Shown: positions 1-5,643 of the stretch, piece after piece
Layout: every line of letters starts with the position of its first letter
Numbering within the stretch: the stretch's first letter is position 1
From: CAZAEL01 sp964484135
Lineage (GTDB): Bacteria > Elusimicrobiota > Elusimicrobia > FEN-1173
NCBI GenBank assembly: GCA_964484135.1
Contig: CAZAEL010000035.1
Location: forward strand, 1-23,373
Length of the DNA stretch: 23,373 nucleotides
Direction of reading: 5' to 3'
Notes under the pieces: generated by a model
Told to the model about the DNA's origin: nothing
Databases searched by the model: none
The model's input: the letters and a program-made list of their open reading frames with translations, nothing else
Translations under genes and position numbers: made by a program

Positions 1-823
1 TGCTGTTGATGGCGAACCCGGCCAGGTTCGGGGTGACGTACTGGAACCAGCGGTCCGTCTGGGCCACCATGTCGAGGGCGATGAGCTTTCCCGCGGCCTG
101 GCCGCTGATCTCGGCCCGGACCGTGGCGTCCGTGGTGTTGCCGCCGTTCTGCTGGAAGCCGTGGATCTCGAACCAGGATTGGCGGACCGTGGCGTCGGTC
201 CCTTCGCCCAGGCGGACGTTGTACGTGAGCCCGTGGGTGCCGGCCGCGGCCTGGGCCTCCTTGGTGGCGATGTTCCCCGCGGAATAGAGCGGGAACCTGA
301 CGGTGCGGAGGAAGGTGGCGGACGTGTCATCGTACTCGTACGTGATGTACAGCTTGGCGGAATGGGAGTTGGAGGCCGGCCCCGTGAGGCGGAAATCCAT
401 GCTGTACACCTGGGGCGAGGCGGTCGTCACCTGGGCGGTGACGTCCGCCAGGATGCGGAGGAGCTGGGCTTCGCCGGTTTGGTTGGTGATCTGGGCGTTG
501 ATGTTGTCCACCACCGTGGCCGGGGTGGCGCCGGTGTTGAACCGCACCTGCGCGTCCGTGGCGTTCACGCTGGTGGCGTGGGCGAAGACCTCCAGCCAGG
601 CCGAGCGGATGGTTTTCCCGGTTTCCGGCAGGTACACGGTGAGGGTGGCGGGGGTCCAGAGCCCGTTGGAGGCGATGTCCGCCGGCGCGGCCAAACCGTC
701 GTAGCTGCCGAAGGTGTACTCCACGGTCTTGATGCGGGTGGCGGCCATGAGCCGGCCCGATAGCCCCAGCCCGAGGAGGAGGGACAGGAGAAAGGACGTC
801 TTTTTGTAGCTACAATAGATCAT
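1..823 (-). CDS. Secreted protein of unknown function, 3' end missing (runs off left edge)
   Basis: The minus strand is open from an ATG at 823 to the window edge, about 274 codons with no stop, so the C-terminus is missing. The N-terminus reads as a signal peptide: a basic stretch (MIYCSYKKTS), a Leu/Gly-rich hydrophobic core (FLLSLLLGLGLSG) and a likely cleavage region near RLMA-ATR. The mature part is rich in Thr, Ala, Val and aromatic residues in alternating patterns, as in secreted beta-sheet proteins. I recognise no family. An in-frame ATG at 748 is a possible start but would remove the signal peptide. No clear Shine-Dalgarno sequence precedes the ATG at 823. Plus-strand open frames over the same bases look like antisense shadows. 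It is probably exported to the periplasm or cell surface; nothing shows its job. Confidence 0.72.
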   Translation of the reverse strand, partial: MIYCSYKKTSFLLSLLLGLGLSGRLMAATRIKTVEYTFGSYDGLAAPADIASNGLWTPATLTVYLPETGKTIRSAWLEVFAHATSVNATDAQVRFNTGATPATVVDNINAQITNQTGEAQLLRILADVTAQVTTASPQVYSMDFRLTGPASNSHSAKLYITYEYDDTSATFLRTVRFPLYSAGNIATKEAQAAAGTHGLTYNVRLGEGTDATVRQSWFEIHGFQQNGGNTTDATVRAEISGQAAGKLIALDMVAQTDRWFQYVTPNLAGFAINS

Positions 824-955
824 CTATTAAGGGTAGGTCCCCATTCCCCGGCTTGTCAAGGCGACAAAAGTCCCCGCCCGTTGTCGAATATATAATGTTA
901 TCTAAAATGTTTTTATATAAACAGTTTTTATTATTTTATTAAAGTCAATTATTAA
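824..955 (-). promoter_or_regulatory. AT-rich intergenic region with a weak candidate promoter
   Basis: This 132-bp gap is strikingly AT-rich at 885-955 compared with the GC-rich genes on both sides. On the minus strand a TTGACA box (859-854) is followed 18 bp later by TACCCT (835-830), which lies only 6 bases before the ATG at 823. The second box matches the -10 consensus poorly. A short inverted repeat (TTGTC-aaggc-GACAA, 853-867) overlaps the -35 box and could be an operator. I see no GC-rich hairpin with a T-run that would act as a terminator for the peptidase gene ending at 956. Confidence 0.35.
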
Positions 956-1315
956 CTATTGGGAGGGGGTCTGAAGGCTCCGTTGCAGGCGGCGGCAGCC
1001 ATGGGAAAGGATTCCCCAAATCCAGCCCAGGGGGCCTTGCAACAGGGGAGAAGGCCCCTCCACCTTGCCCGCCAGGGCCCGGGCCGGGACAAAATGGAGG
1101 GAGCAGGTGGCGGCATCGTCGTTGACCCAGAACCCGGCGGCGGTCTTCCACCACACGCGGTGGACCAGGGTCCGCCCCCCCTCCAGCCTGTACGCCACGC
1201 AGTCCCCGGGCCGGACATCCGGGGGCGCGACGCCCCGCGTCTCCAGGATCTGGCCGGCGGACAGCAGGGGCCGCATGCTGCCCCCCTGTCCCAGGAAGAG
1301 GCGCTTCTCCCTCAA
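956..1315 (-). CDS. S26-type (signal-peptidase-like) peptidase, probable RiPP leader peptidase
   Basis: The frame encodes about 119 residues from a TTG at 1315 that overlaps the stop of the precursor gene (TTGA). A GTG at 1372, inside the precursor gene, would add 19 residues; neither start has a good Shine-Dalgarno sequence. Near the N-terminus, GGSMRPLL matches the signal peptidase catalytic-Ser motif (SMxPxL). It is followed by a GDCVAYRL strand and then LVHRV. His at that place, instead of the Lys of classical bacterial enzymes, is the arrangement of the SipW/ER type. A later FWVNDDA resembles the Asp-containing box of that group. No membrane helix is evident, unlike true signal peptidases. 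It is the last gene of the peptide cluster, so leader removal is the natural role, by inference. A non-catalytic S24/S26-fold protein is the alternative. Confidence 0.72.
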   Translation of the reverse strand: MREKRLFLGQGGSMRPLLSAGQILETRGVAPPDVRPGDCVAYRLEGGRTLVHRVWWKTAAGFWVNDDAATCSLHFVPARALAGKVEGPSPLLQGPLGWIWGILSHGCRRLQRSLQTPSQ

Positions 1316-1473
1316 GAGAATTTTTTCAGGGACCGGCAGGCCAGTTGGGACGTGGGGCCCCCTGTCGTGCACTTGCCGCAGGCCAGGGCCGCGGTCTCAA
1401 AGACCTTCTCCGTGGTCACCTTGGGCTTCTCGTAGGGCTTCTTCTTTGGTGTTTGGGTTCGGTCCTGTTTCAT
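1312..1473 (-). CDS. RiPP precursor peptide, 53 residues, radical-SAM cluster
   Basis: This short gene starts at an ATG (1473) placed 8 bases after a perfect AAGGAG, and that Shine-Dalgarno overlaps the TAA of the radical SAM gene. The 53-residue product has a basic, Pro-rich N-terminal half with KKKPYEKPKV, which fits the YxxPx(L/V) element that PqqD-like domains recognise in RiPP leaders. It then runs VFETAALA and ends in a Cys/Gly/Thr-rich tail with Cys32, Cys35 and Cys46, finishing KKFS. There is no hydrophobic signal segment. ALA-C at residues 29-32 would suit a peptidase with small-residue preference, giving a 22-residue core, CGKCTTGGPTSQ through KKFS. It lies between the radical SAM gene and the S26 peptidase. 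The precursor call rests on size, leader motif and neighbours; the final modification is unknown. Confidence 0.85.
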   Translation of the reverse strand: MKQDRTQTPKKKPYEKPKVTTEKVFETAALACGKCTTGGPTSQLACRSLKKFS

Positions 1474-1485
1474 GGGGCGATCTCC

Positions 1486-2709
1486 TTAGGTCTGGGAACG
1501 GATCCTGTCGTACCGGGTCAGAAAGACCGGGGCGGAGGAGGCGCCCTCCGATGGGCAACCCCGGCATCCGCCGCCGCAGCCGTCCGCAGGCCCGGTTTGG
1601 GGGCGCTCCCGGAATTCCGGACGCAGCCCGGCGGGAACGAAGTCCGTGGGGCCGTGGACCTTTTCGTACTGGGCCTTGGCCAGGGCGCAGGACACGCGGG
1701 ACGGGCCCAGGATGTCCCCCTCCTCCAGGAGGGTGATGCCCGGGCACCGGCTGCAGTAATCCTTGATGGCGCAGCGGGAGCATTCCGACAGGTCGGAAAA
1801 ACGGATGGCGCGCAGCCGGGCCAGCTCCGGCGATCGGGACCAGATCTCCCGGAAGGATTTTTCCCGCAAATTGCCGGCCGGCACCGGGAGCTGCAAACAG
1901 GGGTACACGTCGCCGAAGGGGTTGACGCCGCCGAGATTTTTCCCCGCGCTGCACAAAAAGGAGTCGTCGTGGTAATCCTCCCGCACGCGCTCGATGCGTT
2001 CCGGGGTGGTCATGGCGGGGTCGTCCAGGAGCTCCAGGGTCTGGTCCGGCGACAGCCGCAGGCCCAAAGGCTGGCGGCCCGCGTCGTTGCGGGGCGTGAC
2101 CGTGGGGTCGAACTGGTATTTGAGGCCTTTTTCCCCGGCCAGTTGGATCAGGAAATGGCGGTCCAGCCAGTTGGCCTTCATCATGGGGCACTTGATCTTG
2201 ACCGGCACGTCCCGCTCCCGCAGCAGGTCGATGGCGGCCAGGGTCTTGCGGAAGGAACCGGGCCGCTTGGTCATGAAGTCGTGGGTGAACTCCCGGCCGT
2301 ACAGGGAAAACTCCACCGCGGACAGGCCCAGGCCCGCCAGCTCGTCCGCGACGGGGGCCGTGAGCAGGACGCCGGTGGTGTAGATTTTCGTGTCGAACCC
2401 CAGGGCGCGGGCGTGGCGGGCCAGCTCGGCCGCGTCCGGGCGCACGAACACCTCCCCGCCGGTGAGGGTCAAATAGAGGCACCCGGCCTCGGCCAGCTCC
2501 TCGAAGGCGCGCTTCCATTCCGCGGTGGACAGCTCCCGGTGCGCCTCGGGGGAGAGGTCGCCCTGGGTCTCCGGCAGGTAGCAATGGCGGCATTCCAAGG
2601 GGCAGCGGTACGTGATCTCGCAGGTGAAAGAGAAGGGGATGTGTTTCTTGACCGTGAGGTAGAAAAGGCGCTCCGAGGGTTGGACGTCGGGCGCGGCGGC
2701 GGGGGTCAT
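1486..2709 (-). CDS. Radical SAM/SPASM peptide-modifying enzyme
   Basis: The 407-residue protein carries the radical SAM cluster motif CPLECRHC (Cys36, Cys40, Cys43), followed by LTLTGGEVF, the usual SAM-binding GGE strand, in a TIM-barrel-like region to about residue 230. The C-terminal half has SPASM-type cysteines: Cys253, Cys271 (VYPCLQLP), then CSRCAIKDYCSRC (310-322) and Cys341, expected to bind auxiliary iron-sulfur clusters. An extra CGGGCRGC motif (378-385) lies near the C-terminus. The frame stays open 30 codons upstream to 2799, but that stretch is the 57-bp repeat plus the end of the PqqD gene, so I place the start at the ATG at 2709, with AGGTGA from the repeat as ribosome-binding site. 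SPASM enzymes of this kind install thioether or carbon-carbon links in peptides; here the 53-residue peptide next door is the likely substrate. Confidence 0.93.
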   Translation of the reverse strand: MTPAAAPDVQPSERLFYLTVKKHIPFSFTCEITYRCPLECRHCYLPETQGDLSPEAHRELSTAEWKRAFEELAEAGCLYLTLTGGEVFVRPDAAELARHARALGFDTKIYTTGVLLTAPVADELAGLGLSAVEFSLYGREFTHDFMTKRPGSFRKTLAAIDLLRERDVPVKIKCPMMKANWLDRHFLIQLAGEKGLKYQFDPTVTPRNDAGRQPLGLRLSPDQTLELLDDPAMTTPERIERVREDYHDDSFLCSAGKNLGGVNPFGDVYPCLQLPVPAGNLREKSFREIWSRSPELARLRAIRFSDLSECSRCAIKDYCSRCPGITLLEEGDILGPSRVSCALAKAQYEKVHGPTDFVPAGLRPEFRERPQTGPADGCGGGCRGCPSEGASSAPVFLTRYDRIRSQT

Positions 2710-2766
2710 CCCATCACCTGCCTTCCCGCCATAGGCGGGACGTTCAGTCCCGAGGCAGGTGATGGG
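2710..2766 (-). repeat. 57-bp cloverleaf-forming repeat, copy 2 (before radical SAM gene)
   Basis: The element opens with CCCATCACCTGCCT and closes with its perfect complement AGGCAGGTGATGGG, a 14-bp outer stem. Inside are two more hairpins, GGGAC-tgaac-GTCCC and CCCGCC-tat-GGCGGG, sharing some bases. It begins one base after the PqqD stop codon and ends directly at the radical SAM ATG. Its closing arm provides the AGGTGA ribosome-binding sequence. It differs from the copy at 3047-3103 at only a few positions, mostly in loops. Confidence 0.9.
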
Positions 2767-2767
2767 A

Positions 2768-3046
2768 TCATGCGTGGGCCTTCTTTTCGACCCATTCAAT
2801 GATGTCCTTGGCGGCCAACTCTTCCAGGAACGCCGATACGTCCCGCGCGGCCCTTTCCCGGTCCACGTCGTACTCCTCGCAGAGCCGGGCGGCCAGGTCC
2901 TCGGCGGTGCGGCGGCCGTCCAGCCAGCCCCAGAGCGCCGCGGCCACGGGGTTCAGGTGGTGGAGCACCTGGGTGCGGCTGTCCACCACGAACCCTTCCC
3001 CCTCGATGATCCGGTGGGCGATGAAACGGCTTTTGACGGGGATCAT
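2768..3046 (-). CDS. PqqD-family peptide chaperone (RiPP recognition element)
   Basis: The 92-residue protein has the PqqD layout: an N-terminal beta hairpin (GFVVDSRTQVLHHLNPVAAALWGWLDG) followed by helices (TAEDLAARLCEEYDV, DVSAFLEELAAKDII). The motif ending in hxLNxxAxxhW, then a Asp/Gly turn, is the hallmark of this winged-helix family, whose members bind the leader of a precursor peptide and present it to a radical SAM enzyme. It lies directly upstream of the radical SAM gene, separated only by the 57-bp repeat, and is itself preceded by the other copy. The ATG at 3046 follows the repeat's AGGTGA. Expected role: gripping the YEKPKV part of the 53-residue precursor. Family assignment is strong; the partner is inferred from gene order. 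Confidence 0.92.
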   Translation of the reverse strand: MIPVKSRFIAHRIIEGEGFVVDSRTQVLHHLNPVAAALWGWLDGRRTAEDLAARLCEEYDVDRERAARDVSAFLEELAAKDIIEWVEKKAHA

Positions 3047-3103
3047 CCCATCACCTGCCTTCCCGCCAAAGGCGGGACCTTCGGTCCCGAGGCGGGTGAT
3101 GGG
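3047..3103 (-). repeat. 57-bp cloverleaf-forming repeat, copy 1 (before pqqD-like gene)
   Basis: This is a near copy of the element at 2710-2766. In the transcript, CCCATCACCCGCC can pair with GGCAGGTGATGGG with one mismatch; the inner hairpins are GGGACC-gaa-GGTCCC and CCCGCC-ttt-GGCGGG. It sits one base after the kinase stop codon (3105-3107) and ends exactly at the PqqD start codon, again supplying AGGTGA as ribosome-binding sequence. Confidence 0.9.
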
Positions 3104-3104
3104 G

Positions 3105-3944
3105 TCACGCGGGCACCGCCTCGGCCCGGCGGGCCTCCACCGCGTCCCAAAAGGGGCGGGACTTGGAAAAAACCAGGGTGTGGAACGGGACCCGGTCCAG
3201 CAGGGTCTCCGCGCCTCGCAGGAGGGATTGTGCCGAAAGGGGGTCCGCGTCGAAGGACATGAGCGTTTTCAGGAGCAGGCGGACCGCTTGGGTTTTGGGG
3301 AGGGGCCGGACCGCGGGGCGCGGGCCTTTTTCAAGGAAATAAATCCCCTTCAAGGGGACTTCCACGGGCCGGCTCCGGCAGGCCAGCTCGCCCCAGAAGG
3401 GGCTCCCGGCCAGCGCGTACCCGTCCTTGTCCCGCAGGACCAGGGAAAGCTCGTCCGACAGGGCCTCCGCCGGCCCCGCCGTCCGCGTCAGGGTGGATTT
3501 TCCGCCGCCCGAGACCGCGGGGAAGAGGTATCCGGCGCCGTCCCGCGCCAGGGAGGCGGCGTGCGCGAGCATCCCGCCGGACCGCGGCAGGAGCCAGCTC
3601 ATGAACACGCGCAGGAAGGAATCGAAGCTGTAGGGGTTGTCCGCGGTCTCCAGGCGGCCTTGCCCGCGGGAAGGTTCGTACGCGGCGAGAAAATCGGACC
3701 GTTCCAGGCGCAGGGTCGCGCCGTCGAAGCGAAGCCCGACGTCCGAGGGGACCCGGCGGCGGAGGGGTTTGGGAGAGACCTGGAAGACGGCGTCGGGCGT
3801 CCCGCCGGAGAAAACATAGGGCGCGTACCGCGCGCGGAGGCGGGCCGCCATGGCCGGTTCTTTCCCCCGCCGGCCGGACCGCGGCCCCGCGTCCCAGCGG
3901 AACAGGAGATGGGTCCGCCCCAGACGGAATCCCAGGGAAGTCAT
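3105..3944 (-). CDS. HPr kinase-like (HprK-related) peptide kinase
   Basis: The protein is 279 residues from the ATG at 3944, which follows AAGGAAG closely; 23 extra upstream codons would overlap the promoter and the XRE gene end and are rejected. A P-loop, AVSGGGKST (about 143-151), is preceded by MLAHAASLARDGAGYLF and followed by LSDELSLVLR, as in HprK-related kinases found beside RiPP genes. The N-terminal part has the weakly conserved beta-rich region typical of these proteins. True HPr kinase would sit near sugar phosphotransferase genes, which are absent. In lasso-peptide clusters such kinases phosphorylate the precursor, in paeninodin on its C-terminal Ser. The precursor here ends in Ser53, so phosphorylation of the peptide is a plausible but unproven role. 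It is the first gene of the operon, directly behind a strong promoter. Confidence 0.85.
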   Translation of the reverse strand: MTSLGFRLGRTHLLFRWDAGPRSGRRGKEPAMAARLRARYAPYVFSGGTPDAVFQVSPKPLRRRVPSDVGLRFDGATLRLERSDFLAAYEPSRGQGRLETADNPYSFDSFLRVFMSWLLPRSGGMLAHAASLARDGAGYLFPAVSGGGKSTLTRTAGPAEALSDELSLVLRDKDGYALAGSPFWGELACRSRPVEVPLKGIYFLEKGPRPAVRPLPKTQAVRLLLKTLMSFDADPLSAQSLLRGAETLLDRVPFHTLVFSKSRPFWDAVEARRAEAVPA

Positions 3945-3953
3945 CTTCCTTCG

Positions 3954-3982
3954 AGTATAACTCCCCCCTCCGGGGAAGTCAA
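3954..3982 (-). promoter_or_regulatory. Sigma-70-type promoter of the peptide operon
   Basis: On the minus strand TTGACT (3982-3977) and TATACT (3959-3954) are separated by exactly 17 bp and each matches consensus at five of six positions. The -35 box overlaps the TGA stop of the XRE gene. The -10 box ends 9 bases before the kinase ATG, so the 5' leader of the message would be only a few bases long. Confidence 0.75.
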
Positions 3983-4344
3983 CGTTCGGGGCGTTTGCGT
4001 CCGGCGCCGTCAAGGCGGCGGACGATGGCCTTGAGGGTGGAGAAGAGGTACTGCTGGTCCTGGCTGGGCCGCTCGCGCACCAGGGAGAGGATCTTTTGGG
4101 AATACGCGGCCGGGGCCTTGGGGGATTTGGGGGAGGCGTGGCGCAGGAGTTCCGCGAGCGGCAGGTTCAGGGCCCGGGCGATCTTTTCCAGGCTGGCCAG
4201 GCTGGCCGTGTTCTGCCCGCGCTCGATCTGTCCGATGAAGGCCGTGGACAGATGGGCTTTCTCCGCCAGAAGCTCCTGCGTGAGGCCCAGCCGTTTCCTT
4301 TCGGCGTGGACACGGCGTCCGACGCGGACGTGTATGCTCTCCAT
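3979..4344 (-). CDS. XRE-family transcriptional regulator
   Basis: The 121-residue protein has a classic Cro/CI-type helix-turn-helix at about residues 8-65: VGRRVHAERKRLGLTQELLAEKAHLSTAFIGQIERGQNTASLASLEKIARALNLPLAEL in outline, with the LTQ...LA...S...I...ERG spacing of HTH_3. The C-terminal 55 residues (SQKILSLVRERPSQDQQYLFSTLKAIVRRL) look helical and may serve for dimer formation; no ligand-binding domain is seen. It lies directly upstream of the peptide operon, whose promoter overlaps its stop codon, and is divergent from a response regulator gene. It is therefore the best candidate to control one or both. Whether it represses or activates cannot be read from the sequence. No Shine-Dalgarno sequence precedes the ATG. 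Confidence 0.92.
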   Translation of the reverse strand: MESIHVRVGRRVHAERKRLGLTQELLAEKAHLSTAFIGQIERGQNTASLASLEKIARALNLPLAELLRHASPKSPKAPAAYSQKILSLVRERPSQDQQYLFSTLKAIVRRLDGAGRKRPER

Positions 4345-4442
4345 AGGGAGGTAGCATATAATGACTTGACATGGAAAGTTAAGATATTATAGGTATTAAA
4401 TAAGACATTGACTATAAATATTGACGGGGATAAACTTTCGGC
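4345..4442. promoter_or_regulatory. Divergent AT-rich control region between XRE and response regulator genes
   Basis: The 98-bp gap is AT-rich. On the plus strand TTGACT (4408-4413), a 17-bp spacer and TAAACT (4431-4436) form a good promoter ending 6 bases before the response regulator ATG. A second option is TTGACA (4366-4371) with TATAGG (4388-4393). On the minus strand a perfect TATAAT (4391-4386) could serve the XRE gene, though its -35 is poor. TTGAC occurs three times (4366, 4408, 4421) and may form binding sites for the XRE protein. Confidence 0.55.
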
Positions 4443-4814
4443 ATGGGCTTCAAGGGGAGCCGGCTTTTGGTGGTGGACGACGACGACGGTCTGCGGCGCT
4501 TTTGCCAGGTGGTGCTGGGCGCGGCGGGATACGAGGTCCTGACCGCGGAGGGCGTGGAGGCCGCGGTGCGGCATTTTCGGGCGGGCGTCCCCATCCGGGC
4601 CGTGCTGACGGACGTCGAGATGGGCCCGGAGGACGGCTGGTCCCTGGTGGAGTGGATCAAGGCCCATTACCCGCTGTGCCCGGTGGCCATGATGAGCGCG
4701 GTCCGGCAGCCCCGCTGGGAGGAACTGGGGCGGAAGTCCGGCCTCTCGGGATTGATCTTGAAACCCTTTTCCGCCGACGCCCTGGTGTCCTTCGTCAGGT
4801 CCTCCCTGCCCTAG
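4443..4814 (+). CDS. Receiver-only response regulator
   Basis: The 123-residue protein is a single REC domain with no output domain. The acidic pocket is VDDDD (Asp12, Asp13), the phosphoacceptor is Asp57 in LTDVEM, the switch Ser85 lies in MMSAV and the conserved Lys107 in LKPF. All core residues are present, so it should accept phosphate from a histidine kinase, which is not encoded here. The gene is the only convincing plus-strand gene of the window. It is divergent from the XRE gene and ends 19 bp from the convergent ABC permease gene. The start has no Shine-Dalgarno sequence and sits at the expected transcription start of the promoter at 4408-4436, so translation may be leaderless. Stand-alone receivers act by protein contacts; its partner is unknown. 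Confidence 0.93.
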   Translation: MGFKGSRLLVVDDDDGLRRFCQVVLGAAGYEVLTAEGVEAAVRHFRAGVPIRAVLTDVEMGPEDGWSLVEWIKAHYPLCPVAMMSAVRQPRWEELGRKSGLSGLILKPFSADALVSFVRSSLP

Positions 4815-4833
4815 CCCGGCCTTCCCCCGCCCC

Positions 4834-5643
4834 TCAGTAGTGTCCCAGGCTCCCTTCGGCCCGGGCGCGCTTCAGCGCCAGGGCGAACCCCGCCATGCCC
4901 ACGGGCCAGGACACCAAAATGAACACGCCCAGCGCGGCCAAGGACGGCATGACCTCCCCCCAGCCGGCGCCCAGGATGAGGCTCTTGCGCAGGCCCTCCA
5001 GGGCGTGCGTCATGGGCACGAAAGGCGAGGCCGCCTTGAGCCAGGACGGCAGAACGTCCACGGGAAAATAGACCCCGCCCAAAAGCTCGCTGGCCGTGAC
5101 CACCAGCCAGGTCACCGGGTTCCCCCGTTTGTACCGCATGATGAAGGCCGCGGCCAAAATCCCCAGCCCCATGAAGGCCGCCAGGGTCATGACGAGCACG
5201 GCGGCCGCGGGCAGGACCTGGGCCTCGGGGATCTGCAGGCCGAAGACCGACAGCCCCAGGACCAGGTACAGCGCCACCTGGAGGGTCGCGTGGGTGAAGT
5301 CCCACAGGCAGGAGCCCAGAAGGAATTGGGGCAGGGTGACCGGCGTCAGCAAGAGGGGCTCCAGGGTGTTCAGGAACTGCTCCTGCCGGAGGGACTGGGC
5401 GAAGGAGTTCAACCCCACGTTTTGATAGGTGGAAAAGGCGATGCCGATCAGGACGAAGGCGAAGTAATCGCCGCCGTATTTCTGCAGCATGGGCGCGGCC
5501 GCCGGGCCGAAGAGCCGGGCCACGAAGTAGAAGGTGGCGGCGGAAAAGAAAACGCCCACCAGGTCCATGACGAACCCCAGCTTGTAGGACGTATGGATGG
5601 TGAGGTCCCGCCGGAAGAACCCCCACAAGATTTGCAGGCTCAC
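4834..5643 (-). CDS. ABC-2 type transporter permease
   Basis: The 269-residue protein begins at a GTG whose bases overlap the TGA of the ATPase gene (GTGA), a translationally coupled start. It has six probable membrane helices: for example LGFVMDLVGVFFSAATFYFVARLF, YFAFVLIGIAFSTY, LQVALYLVLGLSVFG, VLPAAAVLVMTLAAFMGLGILAAAF, a segment near NPVTWLVVTASELLGGVYFP, and a C-terminal ALGVFILVSWPVGMAGFALAL. The ELLGGVYFPVDVLPSWL element followed by PMTHALEGLR is the conserved signature of ABC-2 exporter permeases. It pairs with the ATPase encoded just upstream, forming an exporter. The substrate is not evident; the nearby peptide cluster is one candidate, but the genes lie in a different transcription unit. 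It ends convergently with the response regulator gene, and no terminator is visible in the 19-bp gap. Confidence 0.88.
   Translation of the reverse strand: MSLQILWGFFRRDLTIHTSYKLGFVMDLVGVFFSAATFYFVARLFGPAAAPMLQKYGGDYFAFVLIGIAFSTYQNVGLNSFAQSLRQEQFLNTLEPLLLTPVTLPQFLLGSCLWDFTHATLQVALYLVLGLSVFGLQIPEAQVLPAAAVLVMTLAAFMGLGILAAAFIMRYKRGNPVTWLVVTASELLGGVYFPVDVLPSWLKAASPFVPMTHALEGLRKSLILGAGWGEVMPSLAALGVFILVSWPVGMAGFALALKRARAEGSLGHY

Noticed and set aside
885..955. Intrinsic terminator after the S26 peptidase gene
   Set aside because: The region is AT-rich with T-runs but has no GC-rich stem.
2710..2799. Radical SAM start at 2799 (30 extra residues)
   Set aside because: The extra codons lie in the 57-bp repeat and the end of the PqqD gene; the ATG at 2709 has a ribosome-binding sequence and the expected N-terminus.
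2710..3103. tRNA-like cloverleaf
   Set aside because: The 57-bp repeats fold into a stem with two inner hairpins but lack tRNA length, T-loop sequence and an anticodon arm.
3105..3944. True HPr kinase/phosphorylase of sugar control
   Set aside because: No phosphotransferase-system genes are nearby and the context is PqqD plus radical SAM; only the P-loop region resembles HprK.
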